A stretch of DNA of 64,000 nucleotides from an uncultured Glaciecola sp. (GTDB lineage Bacteria; Pseudomonadota; Gammaproteobacteria; Enterobacterales; Alteromonadaceae), in NCBI RefSeq assembly GCF_937770335.1, contig NZ_CALJHY010000008.1, forward strand, positions 1 through 64,000, given 5' to 3'. Shown here piece after piece: positions 26,743-35,556 of this stretch. The translations under genes were made by a program, and so were the position numbers. The notes under the pieces are model-generated. The model ran no database searches and was not told the DNA's origin. It worked only from the letters and a program-made list of their open reading frames with translations. Position 1 is the first letter of the stretch. Every line of letters begins with the position of its first letter.

Positions 26743-28611
26743 ATGATGAAACGACTAGCCCAAATAAGTAAACCTGCGAAACTATTCGCTGTATCAAGCT
26801 TAGTCATTGCGATGACAGCTTGCAGCCCTGCATCCAATACGGATAGCCAGCAAACACAATCAGCCCAATCCGAGACAGTGAAGGCCCCCGCAACCGAGTC
26901 TGAAAGGCTAGCTGCCTTTTTTACACAAAGCAGAGAAACTGATCTTAAACGTTCACCGATGACGCAAAGCTATTTAGGGATAAAGTGGGATTACGGTAAA
27001 TGGGGTGATTTTTCAGAAGCAAAAGCAGATGAAACTCGTGCTCTTATGGAGAATCGCTTAAAACAAGTCAGCGAATTTGATGTTGCTACACTAGGTGAGT
27101 CAGAAAAGCTAAGCTTAACTATTTATAAGGTTGATTTGGAGCGTAAGCTTGCCAACGACGAGTTTAGGCATCATACCTATATCATGGATCAGTTCAGCGC
27201 TTGGCATACAACGGTGCCAAGTTTCTTAATTAATATTCATCGAATAGAGAATGAAGAAGATGCCCAGGCCTACATTAGTAGGCTAACCAAAGTGGATGCT
27301 TTGTTTGATCAAGTTATCGAACAATTAAGAGTACGAGAGAAGCTAGGTGTTATGCCTCCAGCATGGTCATACGACCAAATGATGCAAGCTGCTGCGAATG
27401 TTGTAAAGGGCAACCCTTTCTCTGAAAGTCCTGAAGATTCAACAATATTAGCCGACTTCAAACAAAAGCTTGATGCGTCAGAACTCAGTAATGCAGAAAA
27501 ATCGGGATTAATTGCAGATGCTACCAACGCATTACTAAGCTCAGTAAAACCCGCTTATGCAAAATTAATTAAAGAATTAGGCAAACAACGCTTATTAACC
27601 CCAGAAGGTGACGGCGTATGGCGTTTGCCAAATGGTAGTGAATGGTATCAAAACAGATTGAATTGGTTCACTACAACTGAGTTGAATGCACAAGAAGTGC
27701 ATCAAATTGGATTAGACAATGTTGAACGCATTCACAATCAAATGCGCGACATCATGAAGCAAGTAAAATTCAAAGGTAGTTTGCAGGAATTTTTCTTATT
27801 CATGCGCAATGATGACCAGTTTTATTACGCCGACTCAGACGAAGGTCGCGAGCGTTATATGGCTGAGGCAAAAGGCTTTATTGATAGAATGGAAGCTAAA
27901 TTACCAGAGTATTTTGGCCTAACACCAAAAGCACGTATGATCGTTAAGCGTGTTGAAGCTTTCCGTGAACAGTCTGCAGGCAAAGCTTTTTATCAAAGTC
28001 CGTCGAAAGATGGCAGTCGTCCTGGCACCTATTATGCAAATTTGTTTGATATGCGCAGTATGCCAACCTACCAAATGGAAGCGCTAGCTTATCATGAAGG
28101 CATTCCGGGCCATCACATGCAACGAGCCATTGCACAAGAGCTTGAAGGTATTCCTGAATTCCAAAAGTACGTTTCATTTACCGCTTATACTGAAGGCTGG
28201 GGTTTGTACACAGAAGAATTAGGTAAAGATATGGGCTTTTATGCAGACCCCTACTCCGACTTTGGTCGCTTAGCAATGGAACTATGGCGTGCTTGTCGGT
28301 TAGTGGTAGACACAGGCATTCATGAAATGAAGTGGAGCAGAGAAAAAGCCATACAATATCTGGTCGACAATACACCAAATCCGGAGGCGGACTCTGTTAA
28401 GGCAATTGAACGTTATATTGCTATGCCGGGACAGGCAACAGCTTACATGATTGGAAAGCTGAAAATAATGGAGTTACGCGATAAAGCTCAGGCTGAGTTA
28501 GGCGATAAATTTGATTATAGCGGTTTTCACGATACGCTCCTAAAAAACGGTCCTTTGCCAATGACATTACTAGAAGACAACGTAAACAAATGGATCGCAG
28601 CATCTAAATAA
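26743..28611 (+). CDS. DUF885 family lipoprotein, probable zinc metallopeptidase
   Basis: A 622-residue protein with a lipoprotein signal; the lipobox is AMTAC near residues 24-28, so the mature protein is probably anchored to the outer membrane. The DUF885 domain fills the rest. The likely metal motif is HEGIPGHH at 451-458, followed by YTEGWGLYTEELGKDMGFY and a conserved GRLAMELWRACRLVVDTGIH segment. Several DUF885 proteins are reported or predicted to be zinc-dependent peptidases; the substrate is unknown. An ATG one codon later (26746) is also possible. A paralogue without a lipobox lies at 62341. Confidence 0.9.
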   Translation: MMKRLAQISKPAKLFAVSSLVIAMTACSPASNTDSQQTQSAQSETVKAPATESERLAAFFTQSRETDLKRSPMTQSYLGIKWDYGKWGDFSEAKADETRALMENRLKQVSEFDVATLGESEKLSLTIYKVDLERKLANDEFRHHTYIMDQFSAWHTTVPSFLINIHRIENEEDAQAYISRLTKVDALFDQVIEQLRVREKLGVMPPAWSYDQMMQAAANVVKGNPFSESPEDSTILADFKQKLDASELSNAEKSGLIADATNALLSSVKPAYAKLIKELGKQRLLTPEGDGVWRLPNGSEWYQNRLNWFTTTELNAQEVHQIGLDNVERIHNQMRDIMKQVKFKGSLQEFFLFMRNDDQFYYADSDEGRERYMAEAKGFIDRMEAKLPEYFGLTPKARMIVKRVEAFREQSAGKAFYQSPSKDGSRPGTYYANLFDMRSMPTYQMEALAYHEGIPGHHMQRAIAQELEGIPEFQKYVSFTAYTEGWGLYTEELGKDMGFYADPYSDFGRLAMELWRACRLVVDTGIHEMKWSREKAIQYLVDNTPNPEADSVKAIERYIAMPGQATAYMIGKLKIMELRDKAQAELGDKFDYSGFHDTLLKNGPLPMTLLEDNVNKWIAASK

Positions 28612-28656
28612 CAATTTTACGCAAGGTGCAAGCCTGTAATAAAATTAAAAGTAATG

Positions 28657-28690
28657 AAATCGCATAGGTTTTCCCTGTGCGATTTTTTTT
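28657..28690 (+). terminator. Rho-independent terminator after the DUF885 gene
   Basis: Inverted repeat ATCGCATAGG / CCTGTGCGAT with one non-perfect pair, a TTTTC loop and a run of eight T. It lies about 45 bases after the stop codon. Confidence 0.82.
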
Positions 28691-28799
28691 AATATTTAAA
28701 TCAATCTAAACAATCTCCGTAGCAGTGACTAAATCATTGTTCGAACAATCCTTTTAAATGACGTATTCTTTAAAAAGAATTTAAAAAAGAAGAAACTTC

Positions 28800-29357
28800 A
28801 TGTTTTCGCGAAATAAAAAACCAAACTTATCGGTCTCTACTGACATGATGAAAAAACAAAAACGATATGAAGCCCTTGTTAAGGCATTTCACGCGGACAT
28901 ATTTCGCTATGCAATGTGGCTTATAAAGGATAAAGCGATTGCTGAAGACGTAGTTCAAGAGACATTTCTGCGAGCGTGGAAGTCACTTGACTCACTTAAA
29001 GATCAAGCTGCAGCTAAATCATGGTTAATTACTATTTTACGCCGTGAGAATGCGCGACGCTTTGAACGTAAACAATTTGATCTCGTCGATATTGATGATG
29101 TTGTCGTTGCCGACCCACATAATTTTGGAGATGTGACATTGGAACATCGAGAACTGAGAAGAATTATGTCAAACCTCAGCGAAGAGTATAGAGAGCCATT
29201 AATGATGCAAATTTTAATGGGTTTCACTGGTGATGAAATTGCTGAACAACTTAACCTTAATAAAAATACGGTAATGACCAGACTATTTAGAGCAAGAAAC
29301 CAAATTAAAGAAGCCTTACTAGACGAACAACCGAAAGGAGAACAGGTAAATGGATGA
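28800..29357 (+). CDS. ECF-like sigma-70 family RNA polymerase sigma factor
   Basis: A 185-residue sigma factor of the short type with regions 2 and 4 only. Region 2 (about residues 25-90) contains ADIFRYAMWLIKDKAIAEDV, then VVQETFLRAWKSL. Region 4 (about 120-175) contains EEYREPLMMQILMGFTGDEI and the helix-turn-helix ending in NTVMTRLFRARNQI. It overlaps the next gene by 8 bases. The pairing with a DUF3379 protein suggests that the neighbour is its anti-sigma partner, but this is inferred. The signal sensed is unknown. The ATG at 28800 has a GAAGAA ribosome-binding site. Confidence 0.9.
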   Translation: MFSRNKKPNLSVSTDMMKKQKRYEALVKAFHADIFRYAMWLIKDKAIAEDVVQETFLRAWKSLDSLKDQAAAKSWLITILRRENARRFERKQFDLVDIDDVVVADPHNFGDVTLEHRELRRIMSNLSEEYREPLMMQILMGFTGDEIAEQLNLNKNTVMTRLFRARNQIKEALLDEQPKGEQVNG

Positions 29358-30054
29358 ACTATCATTCCGTCGCACCATTTATGCTGAGCCAAACACAACC
29401 GATCCGGATATTATTCAGGCGGCCAATAATGACCCAGCAAAACAAGCATTTTGGGACGAAGTTAAAGCAATGGATGCACAATTAGCACAGGCAATGAATA
29501 TACCAGTGCCCGAGAATTTCGCTGACAAGTTGATTTTGCGTCAAGGCATGGACGAGTTTACGCAAAAACGTAAAAAACGCCCTTGGTATGTCGCTATGGC
29601 AGCATCTGTGGCGATGGTTGTCGGTGTTTCTTACATGACATTGCTCGCAGGCAATAATGGATTGGCTAACGATGTATTTGCACATGTTAGTCATGAGTAC
29701 ATGAATAAAGAAATGACGATGGGTGGGAAAAATGTCACTCAAGAAGCTATTAACGAAAAAATGGCTACTTTTAATGGTTCATTATCTGAAGATATTGGCG
29801 AAGTGGTATCGGCTAACTATTGTTACCTGAACACAATTAAAAGCCTGCATATGATTATTAGAGGCAAAACAGGTTTAGTAAACCTATTTGTTGTTACGGA
29901 CAATAAGAGCAAGGAACTAGAAGAAGACTTTAGTAACGATGAACTTATTGGAACTTCGTTTTTATTGAGTTCAGCTAAAATTATTATTGTTGGCGACGAT
30001 AAAGAAGATGTATCGCAACTACAACTAGTAGCAAAAAACGCGTTTAGATTTTAA
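29350..30054 (+). CDS. DUF3379 membrane protein, probable anti-sigma partner
   Basis: A 234-residue protein with a cytosolic N terminus (about 1-78), one membrane helix (about 80-100, WYVAMAASVAMVVGVSYMTLL) and a C-terminal periplasmic part. This one-helix topology, and its location directly behind an overlapping sigma gene, are those of an anti-sigma factor. The same sigma/DUF3379 pair is common in Shewanella, Vibrio and Alteromonas relatives. I do not see a clear ZAS-type zinc motif at the N terminus, so the mode of sigma binding is open. Confidence 0.85.
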   Translation: MDELSFRRTIYAEPNTTDPDIIQAANNDPAKQAFWDEVKAMDAQLAQAMNIPVPENFADKLILRQGMDEFTQKRKKRPWYVAMAASVAMVVGVSYMTLLAGNNGLANDVFAHVSHEYMNKEMTMGGKNVTQEAINEKMATFNGSLSEDIGEVVSANYCYLNTIKSLHMIIRGKTGLVNLFVVTDNKSKELEEDFSNDELIGTSFLLSSAKIIIVGDDKEDVSQLQLVAKNAFRF

Positions 30055-30079
30055 AACGCGCCACTCCCGTGAGACTCTT

Positions 30080-30115
30080 TGGCCGCAATAGCTTATGCAT
30101 TGCGGCTTTTTTTTG
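30080..30115 (+). terminator. Rho-independent terminator after the sigma/DUF3379 pair
   Basis: Inverted repeat GCCGCAAT / ATTGCGGC (30082-30089 and 30099-30106), followed by eight T. It separates the pair from putP. Confidence 0.9.
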
Positions 30116-30253
30116 ACTAAATATTTATTAACAATGACAATAATTTAGTTCATTTCATAAAATTATAATCTTACAATGTTTACTATCACAAGTTGGGGTT
30201 AAACAACCTTATCTGTTAACATCCACAAAACAATAAAAATAATAGAGAGTAAT

Positions 30254-31774
30254 ATGGAAACTGGTACCCTTATATCTTTGGCTATATACTTTATCGCAAT
30301 GATAGGTATAGGTGTCTACGCATATAGACAAAATGAGGACACGTCGTCTGGATACTTGCTCGGTGGCAGAAAACTTAGTGCTCCTGTAGTTGCTTTATCA
30401 GCAGGCGCGTCAGATATGAGTGGGTGGATGCTACTTGGTATTCCCGGCGCTATGTACTTGTCCGGCGCATCATCGCTTTGGATTGCCTTTGGATTGATAT
30501 TAGGTGCATGGTTAAATTACATCATTGTTGCACCTAGACTAAGAGTATTCACTGAGCTAGCGAAGGATGCCATCACACTACCCGACTATTTTGAGAATCG
30601 TTTTTTTGATTCTAGCCGCTCCCTAAGAATTATCGCTTCAATCGTTATTATTATCTTCTTTACGCTTTATACCTCGGCTGGCATTGCTTCTGGAGGCAAA
30701 TTATTCGAATCTTCTTTTGGTTATAACTACGAAGTCGGTTTGTATATTACTGCCGGTGTCGTTGTTTGTTATACCTTATTCGGTGGTTTTATGGCCGTTA
30801 GTTTAACTGATTTCGTGCAAGGTATTATTATGTTTATCGCCTTGGTAATGGTGCCCACAGTCGTTGTTTTTGAACTTGGCGGCATCAGTAATACATTAGA
30901 CGTCTTATCAAAGAGCGACAGCAACCTACTTTCTTTGTTTGTTGATGCTAGTACCGGTGCGACAGTTACCTTTGTGGGTATTGTCTCCTTGATGTCATGG
31001 GGTTTAGGTTATTTTGGTCAGCCACATATCATCGTGCGTTTTATGGCTATATCTAGTATCAAAGAAATGCCGACTGCTCGCCGTATTGGCATGTCTTGGA
31101 TGATTGTATCTATCTTTGGTGCTGCAGCTACCGGTATATTTGGTTTGGCATATATGAGTTCGACCGGCCAATCATTAGATGATCCTGAAACCATTTTCAT
31201 CACCCTTTCTCAATTATTGTTCCATCCTTTAGTCGGTGGCTTCCTACTCGCAGCAATTCTAGCAGCCATCATGAGTACTATTTCTTCACAATTGTTAGTA
31301 ACTTCTAGTTCATTAACAAGAGACGTGTACGTTACTTTTATTGACCAGCAATGCAGCGAACAAAAACAAGTTGTTATAGGACGCATATGCGTAGCATTAG
31401 TTGCCGTTGTTGCGATTGCCCTTGCATACGACCAAGACAGCAGTATTTTGTCCTTAGTAAGTAACGCATGGGCTGGTTTTGGTGCCGCATTTGGGCCTTT
31501 AATTTTGTTTTCTTTGCTATGGAAAAACATGAGCCGAATTTCAGCGATCTGCGGAATTGTGAGTGGTGCAGCGACAGTATTGGTATGGATTTACGCACCT
31601 TTGGGTGAGAACGGAGGTCCTATTTATCCTGAATTGTATGCAATAATTCCCGGATTCGCAGTATCCAGTCTTGTTATAGTCGCAGTTTCCTTAATTAAAC
31701 CTGAGAAAAATGCAAAAATTCGCTCACTTTTCGAATCATTTGTCGATAAGTATGCATTAGAAAGTAAAAGTTAA
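30254..31774 (+). CDS. putP: Sodium/proline symporter PutP
   Basis: PutP imports L-proline with sodium across the inner membrane. The 506-residue protein (E. coli 502) has the layout of a solute:sodium symporter with about 13 membrane helices. Conserved parts include SGYLLGGRKLSAPVVALSAG at about 32-51, DMSGWMLLGIPGAMY at about 54-68, and GYFGQPHIIVRFMA at about 253-266, all typical of PutP. An AGAGAG ribosome-binding site lies 6 bases before the ATG. No putA gene is in the window. It is a single gene between two terminated units, 199 bases after the DUF3379 gene. Confidence 0.94.
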   Translation: METGTLISLAIYFIAMIGIGVYAYRQNEDTSSGYLLGGRKLSAPVVALSAGASDMSGWMLLGIPGAMYLSGASSLWIAFGLILGAWLNYIIVAPRLRVFTELAKDAITLPDYFENRFFDSSRSLRIIASIVIIIFFTLYTSAGIASGGKLFESSFGYNYEVGLYITAGVVVCYTLFGGFMAVSLTDFVQGIIMFIALVMVPTVVVFELGGISNTLDVLSKSDSNLLSLFVDASTGATVTFVGIVSLMSWGLGYFGQPHIIVRFMAISSIKEMPTARRIGMSWMIVSIFGAAATGIFGLAYMSSTGQSLDDPETIFITLSQLLFHPLVGGFLLAAILAAIMSTISSQLLVTSSSLTRDVYVTFIDQQCSEQKQVVIGRICVALVAVVAIALAYDQDSSILSLVSNAWAGFGAAFGPLILFSLLWKNMSRISAICGIVSGAATVLVWIYAPLGENGGPIYPELYAIIPGFAVSSLVIVAVSLIKPEKNAKIRSLFESFVDKYALESKS

Positions 31775-31797
31775 TTTGAAAGGGCGTTAATTTAACG

Positions 31798-33018
31798 ATG
31801 GGATTTTTCGCTGCTAGACAACCAATTTTAGACAGGCACAAATCATTATTTGGTTATGAATTGCTTTTCCGCACAAGCTTGGACAACGTCTTCCCAGACG
31901 TTGACCAAGAAAAAGCAACATCCAAAATGATAGAAGTTTTACAATTTGATCTCGGCATGGATCGTATTTCCGAAGGTAAGCTAGCGTTTATCAATTTTAC
32001 GGAAAAAACGCTCCTAGGCGGATATGCTGAGCTCCTTCCCAAGCAAAAAATTGTGGTTGAGGTATTAGAAACAGCAAAGCCAACTAAGTCTCTTTTTCTA
32101 GCATTACAAAAGCTTCATAATAAAGGCTACATACTGGCGCTAGATGACTTTGTCCATGATGAAAGATGGACCCCGTTTTATCGGCTAATCCATATTATAA
32201 AAATAGACTACCTCGAGGCTACAACGGAAGAAATTAATAAAACGATTGCTGCCGCTAGAAAGTATCCTCATATTAAGTTACTCGCCGAAAAAGTTGAAAC
32301 CAACAGACAATTTAAAGAAGCATTGAACCTAGGTTTCGATTACTTTCAAGGTTACTTTTTTAGTCGACCTGAAGTGATCAAAAGTATATCACTTACCCCT
32401 GCTCAAACTTCGGTTGCCGGCCTATTGAATAAGGTGGCAGCGGAAGAGCCTAACTTCGATGAAATTGCACAGCTATTTGAATTAGACGTAACCCTTTCAT
32501 TTAAGCTACTGCGTTATGCTCAATCAGCTACTTTTAAGCGCCGCAATCCAATTAAAAACATTAAACAAGCCGTTTTAATGCTTGGAAAAGTTGAGCTTCA
32601 GCGTTTCGTAGGTTTGCTATTTGCGGCTCAATTTAGCAGTGATAAACCACAAGAGCTTATTCGTTTGTCGATGCAACGTGCAAAATTTTGTGAACTAATA
32701 GCACCGCATTGCAACCAAAGCAATGATAGCTCATCCGCATTCTTAACCGGTATGCTGTCCTTAATCGACGCCATGCTCGATGCCGATTTGAATGCCATCA
32801 TAAGTGACTTGCCATTAAGCCAAGACATCAAACTTGCGCTCACCCAGAAACAAGGCTGGTTAGCAGATTGTATTGCGCTATGTATAGACTTCGAAAAAGG
32901 TATTTGGCACAAAATGGAAGACAGCTGCAAGCGGCTAAATATTCCTTATACTGGCATTCTCAAAGAGTATCAAATCGCAAGTGATTGGGCCGAAGATAAG
33001 GTGAATGAGTTTAGCTAA
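31798..33018 (+). CDS. EAL-HDOD domain protein (YuxH-like), degenerate EAL
   Basis: A 406-residue cytosolic protein with an N-terminal EAL-like domain (about 1-200) and a C-terminal HDOD domain (about 205-400). The opening FFAARQPILDRHKSLFGYEL is typical for this class. The EAL motif itself is replaced (YELLFR at about 19-24), although LALDDF near 119 is retained. Loss of the catalytic Glu-Ala-Leu context suggests that it does not hydrolyse cyclic di-GMP and may instead bind it or a protein partner. It starts 23 bases after putP in the same direction and could be cotranscribed, with no obvious functional link. Confidence 0.9.
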   Translation: MGFFAARQPILDRHKSLFGYELLFRTSLDNVFPDVDQEKATSKMIEVLQFDLGMDRISEGKLAFINFTEKTLLGGYAELLPKQKIVVEVLETAKPTKSLFLALQKLHNKGYILALDDFVHDERWTPFYRLIHIIKIDYLEATTEEINKTIAAARKYPHIKLLAEKVETNRQFKEALNLGFDYFQGYFFSRPEVIKSISLTPAQTSVAGLLNKVAAEEPNFDEIAQLFELDVTLSFKLLRYAQSATFKRRNPIKNIKQAVLMLGKVELQRFVGLLFAAQFSSDKPQELIRLSMQRAKFCELIAPHCNQSNDSSSAFLTGMLSLIDAMLDADLNAIISDLPLSQDIKLALTQKQGWLADCIALCIDFEKGIWHKMEDSCKRLNIPYTGILKEYQIASDWAEDKVNEFS

Positions 33019-33180
33019 GTATTAAAGTTGACGACTACCGACATCATTGCAATACGCCCCACGTCCTATATATACGATGCCTCCACTACTCCGATATAAC
33101 AAATTTACAACATATCTGCCGTTTTAGTTATTAAACGGCTATTATACATATCAAATTATCATAATCGAATAGGGTCTAAA

Positions 33181-33216
33181 TATGCTAAAGTTCTATGCAT
33201 ATAAATATTTAGCATA
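33181..33216. repeat. Inverted repeat upstream of cysD
   Basis: A perfect 9-base inverted repeat, TATGCTAAA (33181-33189) and TTTAGCATA (33208-33216), with an 18-base spacer. It ends 13 bases before the first possible cysD start codon and 31 bases before the preferred one. It may be an operator or a structure in the leader RNA; no known site comes to mind. Confidence 0.5.
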
Positions 33217-33247
33217 TTAACCTTATAACATGGAGCCCGTTACTGAA

Positions 33248-34162
33248 ATGACTACCTCAATTCCATCCATTACTCATCTAAAACAGCTTGAAGCTGAGAG
33301 TATTCATATTTTTAGGGAAGTTGCAGCTGAATTTGACAATCCAGTCATGTTGTACAGCGTTGGCAAAGACTCATCGGTACTTCTGCACTTAGCAAGAAAG
33401 GCCTTTGCCCCCGGCGTCATTCCTTTTCCACTTCTCCATGTTGATACAAAGTGGAAATTTAAGGAAATGATCTCGTTTAGAGATGAAATAGCTAAAAAAC
33501 ATAATCTTAACTTACTTGTTCATAGCAACCAAGAAGGTATAGATCAAGGCGTTGGACCTTACTCTCACGGAAGCGCAAAGCATACAGACATCATGAAAAC
33601 AGTTGCGTTGAAACAAGCGTTAAATAAGTACAAGTTTGATGCTGCATTTGGCGGTGCGCGTCGTGACGAGGAGAAATCCCGTGCCAAAGAACGTGTCTAT
33701 TCCTTTAGAGATAAAAATCATCGTTGGGATCCAAAAAATCAACGCCCAGAGCTTTGGAATATCTACAATAGTCAGATAAACAAAGGCGAAAGCATACGTG
33801 TATTCCCAATGTCAAACTGGACTGAGCTAGATATCTGGCAGTATATTTATCTCGAAAATATCGAAATTCCGTCATTGTATTTGGCTAAACCACGCCCTGT
33901 TGTGAAGCGCGACGGTAACTATTTTATGGTTGACGATGACCGTATGCCAATGGAAGCTGGCGAGAAACCGGAGATGCGTTCAGTTAGATTTAGAACCCTA
34001 GGCTGCTATCCATTAACAGGTGCAGTTGAATCGACCGCAGATACTCTGCCAGAAGTTATCCAAGAAATGCTGCTAACCAAAACATCTGAGCGTCAGGGAA
34101 GAGTCATCGATCATGATTCTTCTGGGTCTATGGAAAAGAAAAAAATGGAGGGTTACTTCTAA
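33248..34162 (+). CDS. cysD: Sulfate adenylyltransferase small subunit CysD
   Basis: CysD makes adenosine 5'-phosphosulfate (APS) from ATP and sulfate, driven by GTP hydrolysis by CysN. The PP-loop for ATP binding is SVGKDSS at residues 37-43. Other family segments are [33 protein letters not shown] and [16 protein letters not shown] prefer the ATG at 33248 (304 residues, E. coli 302); an ATG at 33230 adds six residues and has no better ribosome-binding site. It is the first gene of a cysDCQN operon and overlaps cysC by one base. Confidence 0.96.
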   Translation: MTTSIPSITHLKQLEAESIHIFREVAAEFDNPVMLYSVGKDSSVLLHLARKAFAPGVIPFPLLHVDTKWKFKEMISFRDEIAKKHNLNLLVHSNQEGIDQGVGPYSHGSAKHTDIMKTVALKQALNKYKFDAAFGGARRDEEKSRAKERVYSFRDKNHRWDPKNQRPELWNIYNSQINKGESIRVFPMSNWTELDIWQYIYLENIEIPSLYLAKPRPVVKRDGNYFMVDDDRMPMEAGEKPEMRSVRFRTLGCYPLTGAVESTADTLPEVIQEMLLTKTSERQGRVIDHDSSGSMEKKKMEGYF

Positions 34163-34755
34163 TGGCCACTAATATTGTCTGGCATGAACATGATGTAAAT
34201 AAAAAAGCACGATCAGAATCCCTAGGTCAGAAACCTGCGGTTATTTGGTTAACTGGATTATCTGGCTCGGGTAAATCAACGATTGCTAATTTACTAGAGA
34301 AAAAGCTCTATTCTGAAAATAAGAAAACCTACTTGCTAGACGGTGACAACGTGCGACATGGACTTTGTGGTGATTTGGGTTTTGATGACAAAGACCGCGT
34401 TGAAAACATTCGCCGAATTAGCGAAGTAGCTCAATTATTTGTTGATTCCGGCACAATCATAATTACCGCCTTTATATCGCCATTCAAAGCTGATCGTGGT
34501 TACTGTCGTTCTTTATTGGAAGCAGGTGAATTTATAGAAGTATTCGTCGATACCCCCATTGAAATTTGCGAACAGCGCGATCCGAAAGGATTATATAAAA
34601 AAGCACGCAGTGGTGACATTAAACACTTCACAGGTATTGATTCTGCTTATGAAGAACCTGAGGCGCCTGAAGTGCATCTGACTTATGTAGACGAAACCCC
34701 AGAACAAACGGCTGAACGATTATTTACTGTATTGTCGATGAAAGGATTTATATAA
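34162..34755 (+). CDS. cysC: Adenylylsulfate kinase CysC
   Basis: CysC phosphorylates APS to PAPS, the substrate for assimilatory reduction or sulfonation. The 197-residue product (E. coli 201) has the P-loop GLSGSGKST at 32-40, the APS-binding region [18 protein letters not shown] at about 59-76, and [13 protein letters not shown] next. The segment [20 protein letters not shown] near 130 is also typical. It starts at the overlapping stop of cysD and ends one base before cysQ. In E. coli cysC follows cysN; here it is between cysD and cysN. Confidence 0.96.
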   Translation: MATNIVWHEHDVNKKARSESLGQKPAVIWLTGLSGSGKSTIANLLEKKLYSENKKTYLLDGDNVRHGLCGDLGFDDKDRVENIRRISEVAQLFVDSGTIIITAFISPFKADRGYCRSLLEAGEFIEVFVDTPIEICEQRDPKGLYKKARSGDIKHFTGIDSAYEEPEAPEVHLTYVDETPEQTAERLFTVLSMKGFI

Positions 34756-35556
34756 ATGACGAGTTTTGAATTAACCCCAGAACTTGCCGAAAAGGTAAAG
34801 CAAATTGCTGTCGAAGCCGGCGAGAAGATAATGGAAATCTACGCTCAAGATTTTACCGTTTATGACAAGTCTGATTCCAGCCCATTGACTGAGGCTGACT
34901 TAGCCGCTCATCATCATATTGTGGATAGCTTAGAAGCAATATCACCATTGCCTATACTGTCTGAAGAATCAGCTGACATTCCATGGTCGACACGTAAAAA
35001 ATGGGTTCGATACTGGCTTGTAGACCCATTAGATGGCACTAAAGAATTCATTAAAAAGAACGGTGAATTTACCGTTAATATTGCTTTAATTGAGTATGGC
35101 GAGCCAACTTTTGGTGTTGTACACGCTCCTGCCATTAGTAAAACTTACGTGGGCCAATTAGATGTTGGTGCTTACAGTGAAGTTGATGGTGCTAAATCTG
35201 CAATAAAAGCAAGTACACATAAAACGGGAGAAACGTGGAAGATTGTTGGCAGCCGATCACACCAAAGTCCTGAAATAAACAAAATACTTGATAGTCTTGG
35301 TGGTGAAAGTGAATTGGTCGCTATGGGCAGTTCATTGAAGCTTTGCTTGGTTGCCAGTGGCGAAGCACATATGTATCCGCGTGTAGGACCTACTTGTGAA
35401 TGGGATACAGGTGCAGCGCATGCTGTCGCCATTGCCGCAGGTGCAAAAGTCACTGTTCTAGATGTGAATAATCCATTAGACAAAGACGCATCTCCACTTC
35501 GATACAACCAAAAAGATTCCGTCTTAAACCCCTATTTCTTGGTAAGTTGCTCATGA
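34756..35556 (+). CDS. cysQ: 3'(2'),5'-bisphosphate nucleotidase CysQ
   Basis: CysQ removes the 3'-phosphate from PAP and PAPS and so keeps the sulfate-activation pool in balance. It is a lithium-sensitive, magnesium-dependent phosphatase of the inositol monophosphatase fold. The metal site is visible as EES at about 70-72, DPLDGTKEF at 90-98, and [15 protein letters not shown] near 215-229. The 266-residue product is somewhat longer than E. coli CysQ (246). It lies inside the sulfate-activation operon, which fits its role. Its stop overlaps the cysN start (ATGA). Confidence 0.94.
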   Translation: MTSFELTPELAEKVKQIAVEAGEKIMEIYAQDFTVYDKSDSSPLTEADLAAHHHIVDSLEAISPLPILSEESADIPWSTRKKWVRYWLVDPLDGTKEFIKKNGEFTVNIALIEYGEPTFGVVHAPAISKTYVGQLDVGAYSEVDGAKSAIKASTHKTGETWKIVGSRSHQSPEINKILDSLGGESELVAMGSSLKLCLVASGEAHMYPRVGPTCEWDTGAAHAVAIAAGAKVTVLDVNNPLDKDASPLRYNQKDSVLNPYFLVSCS

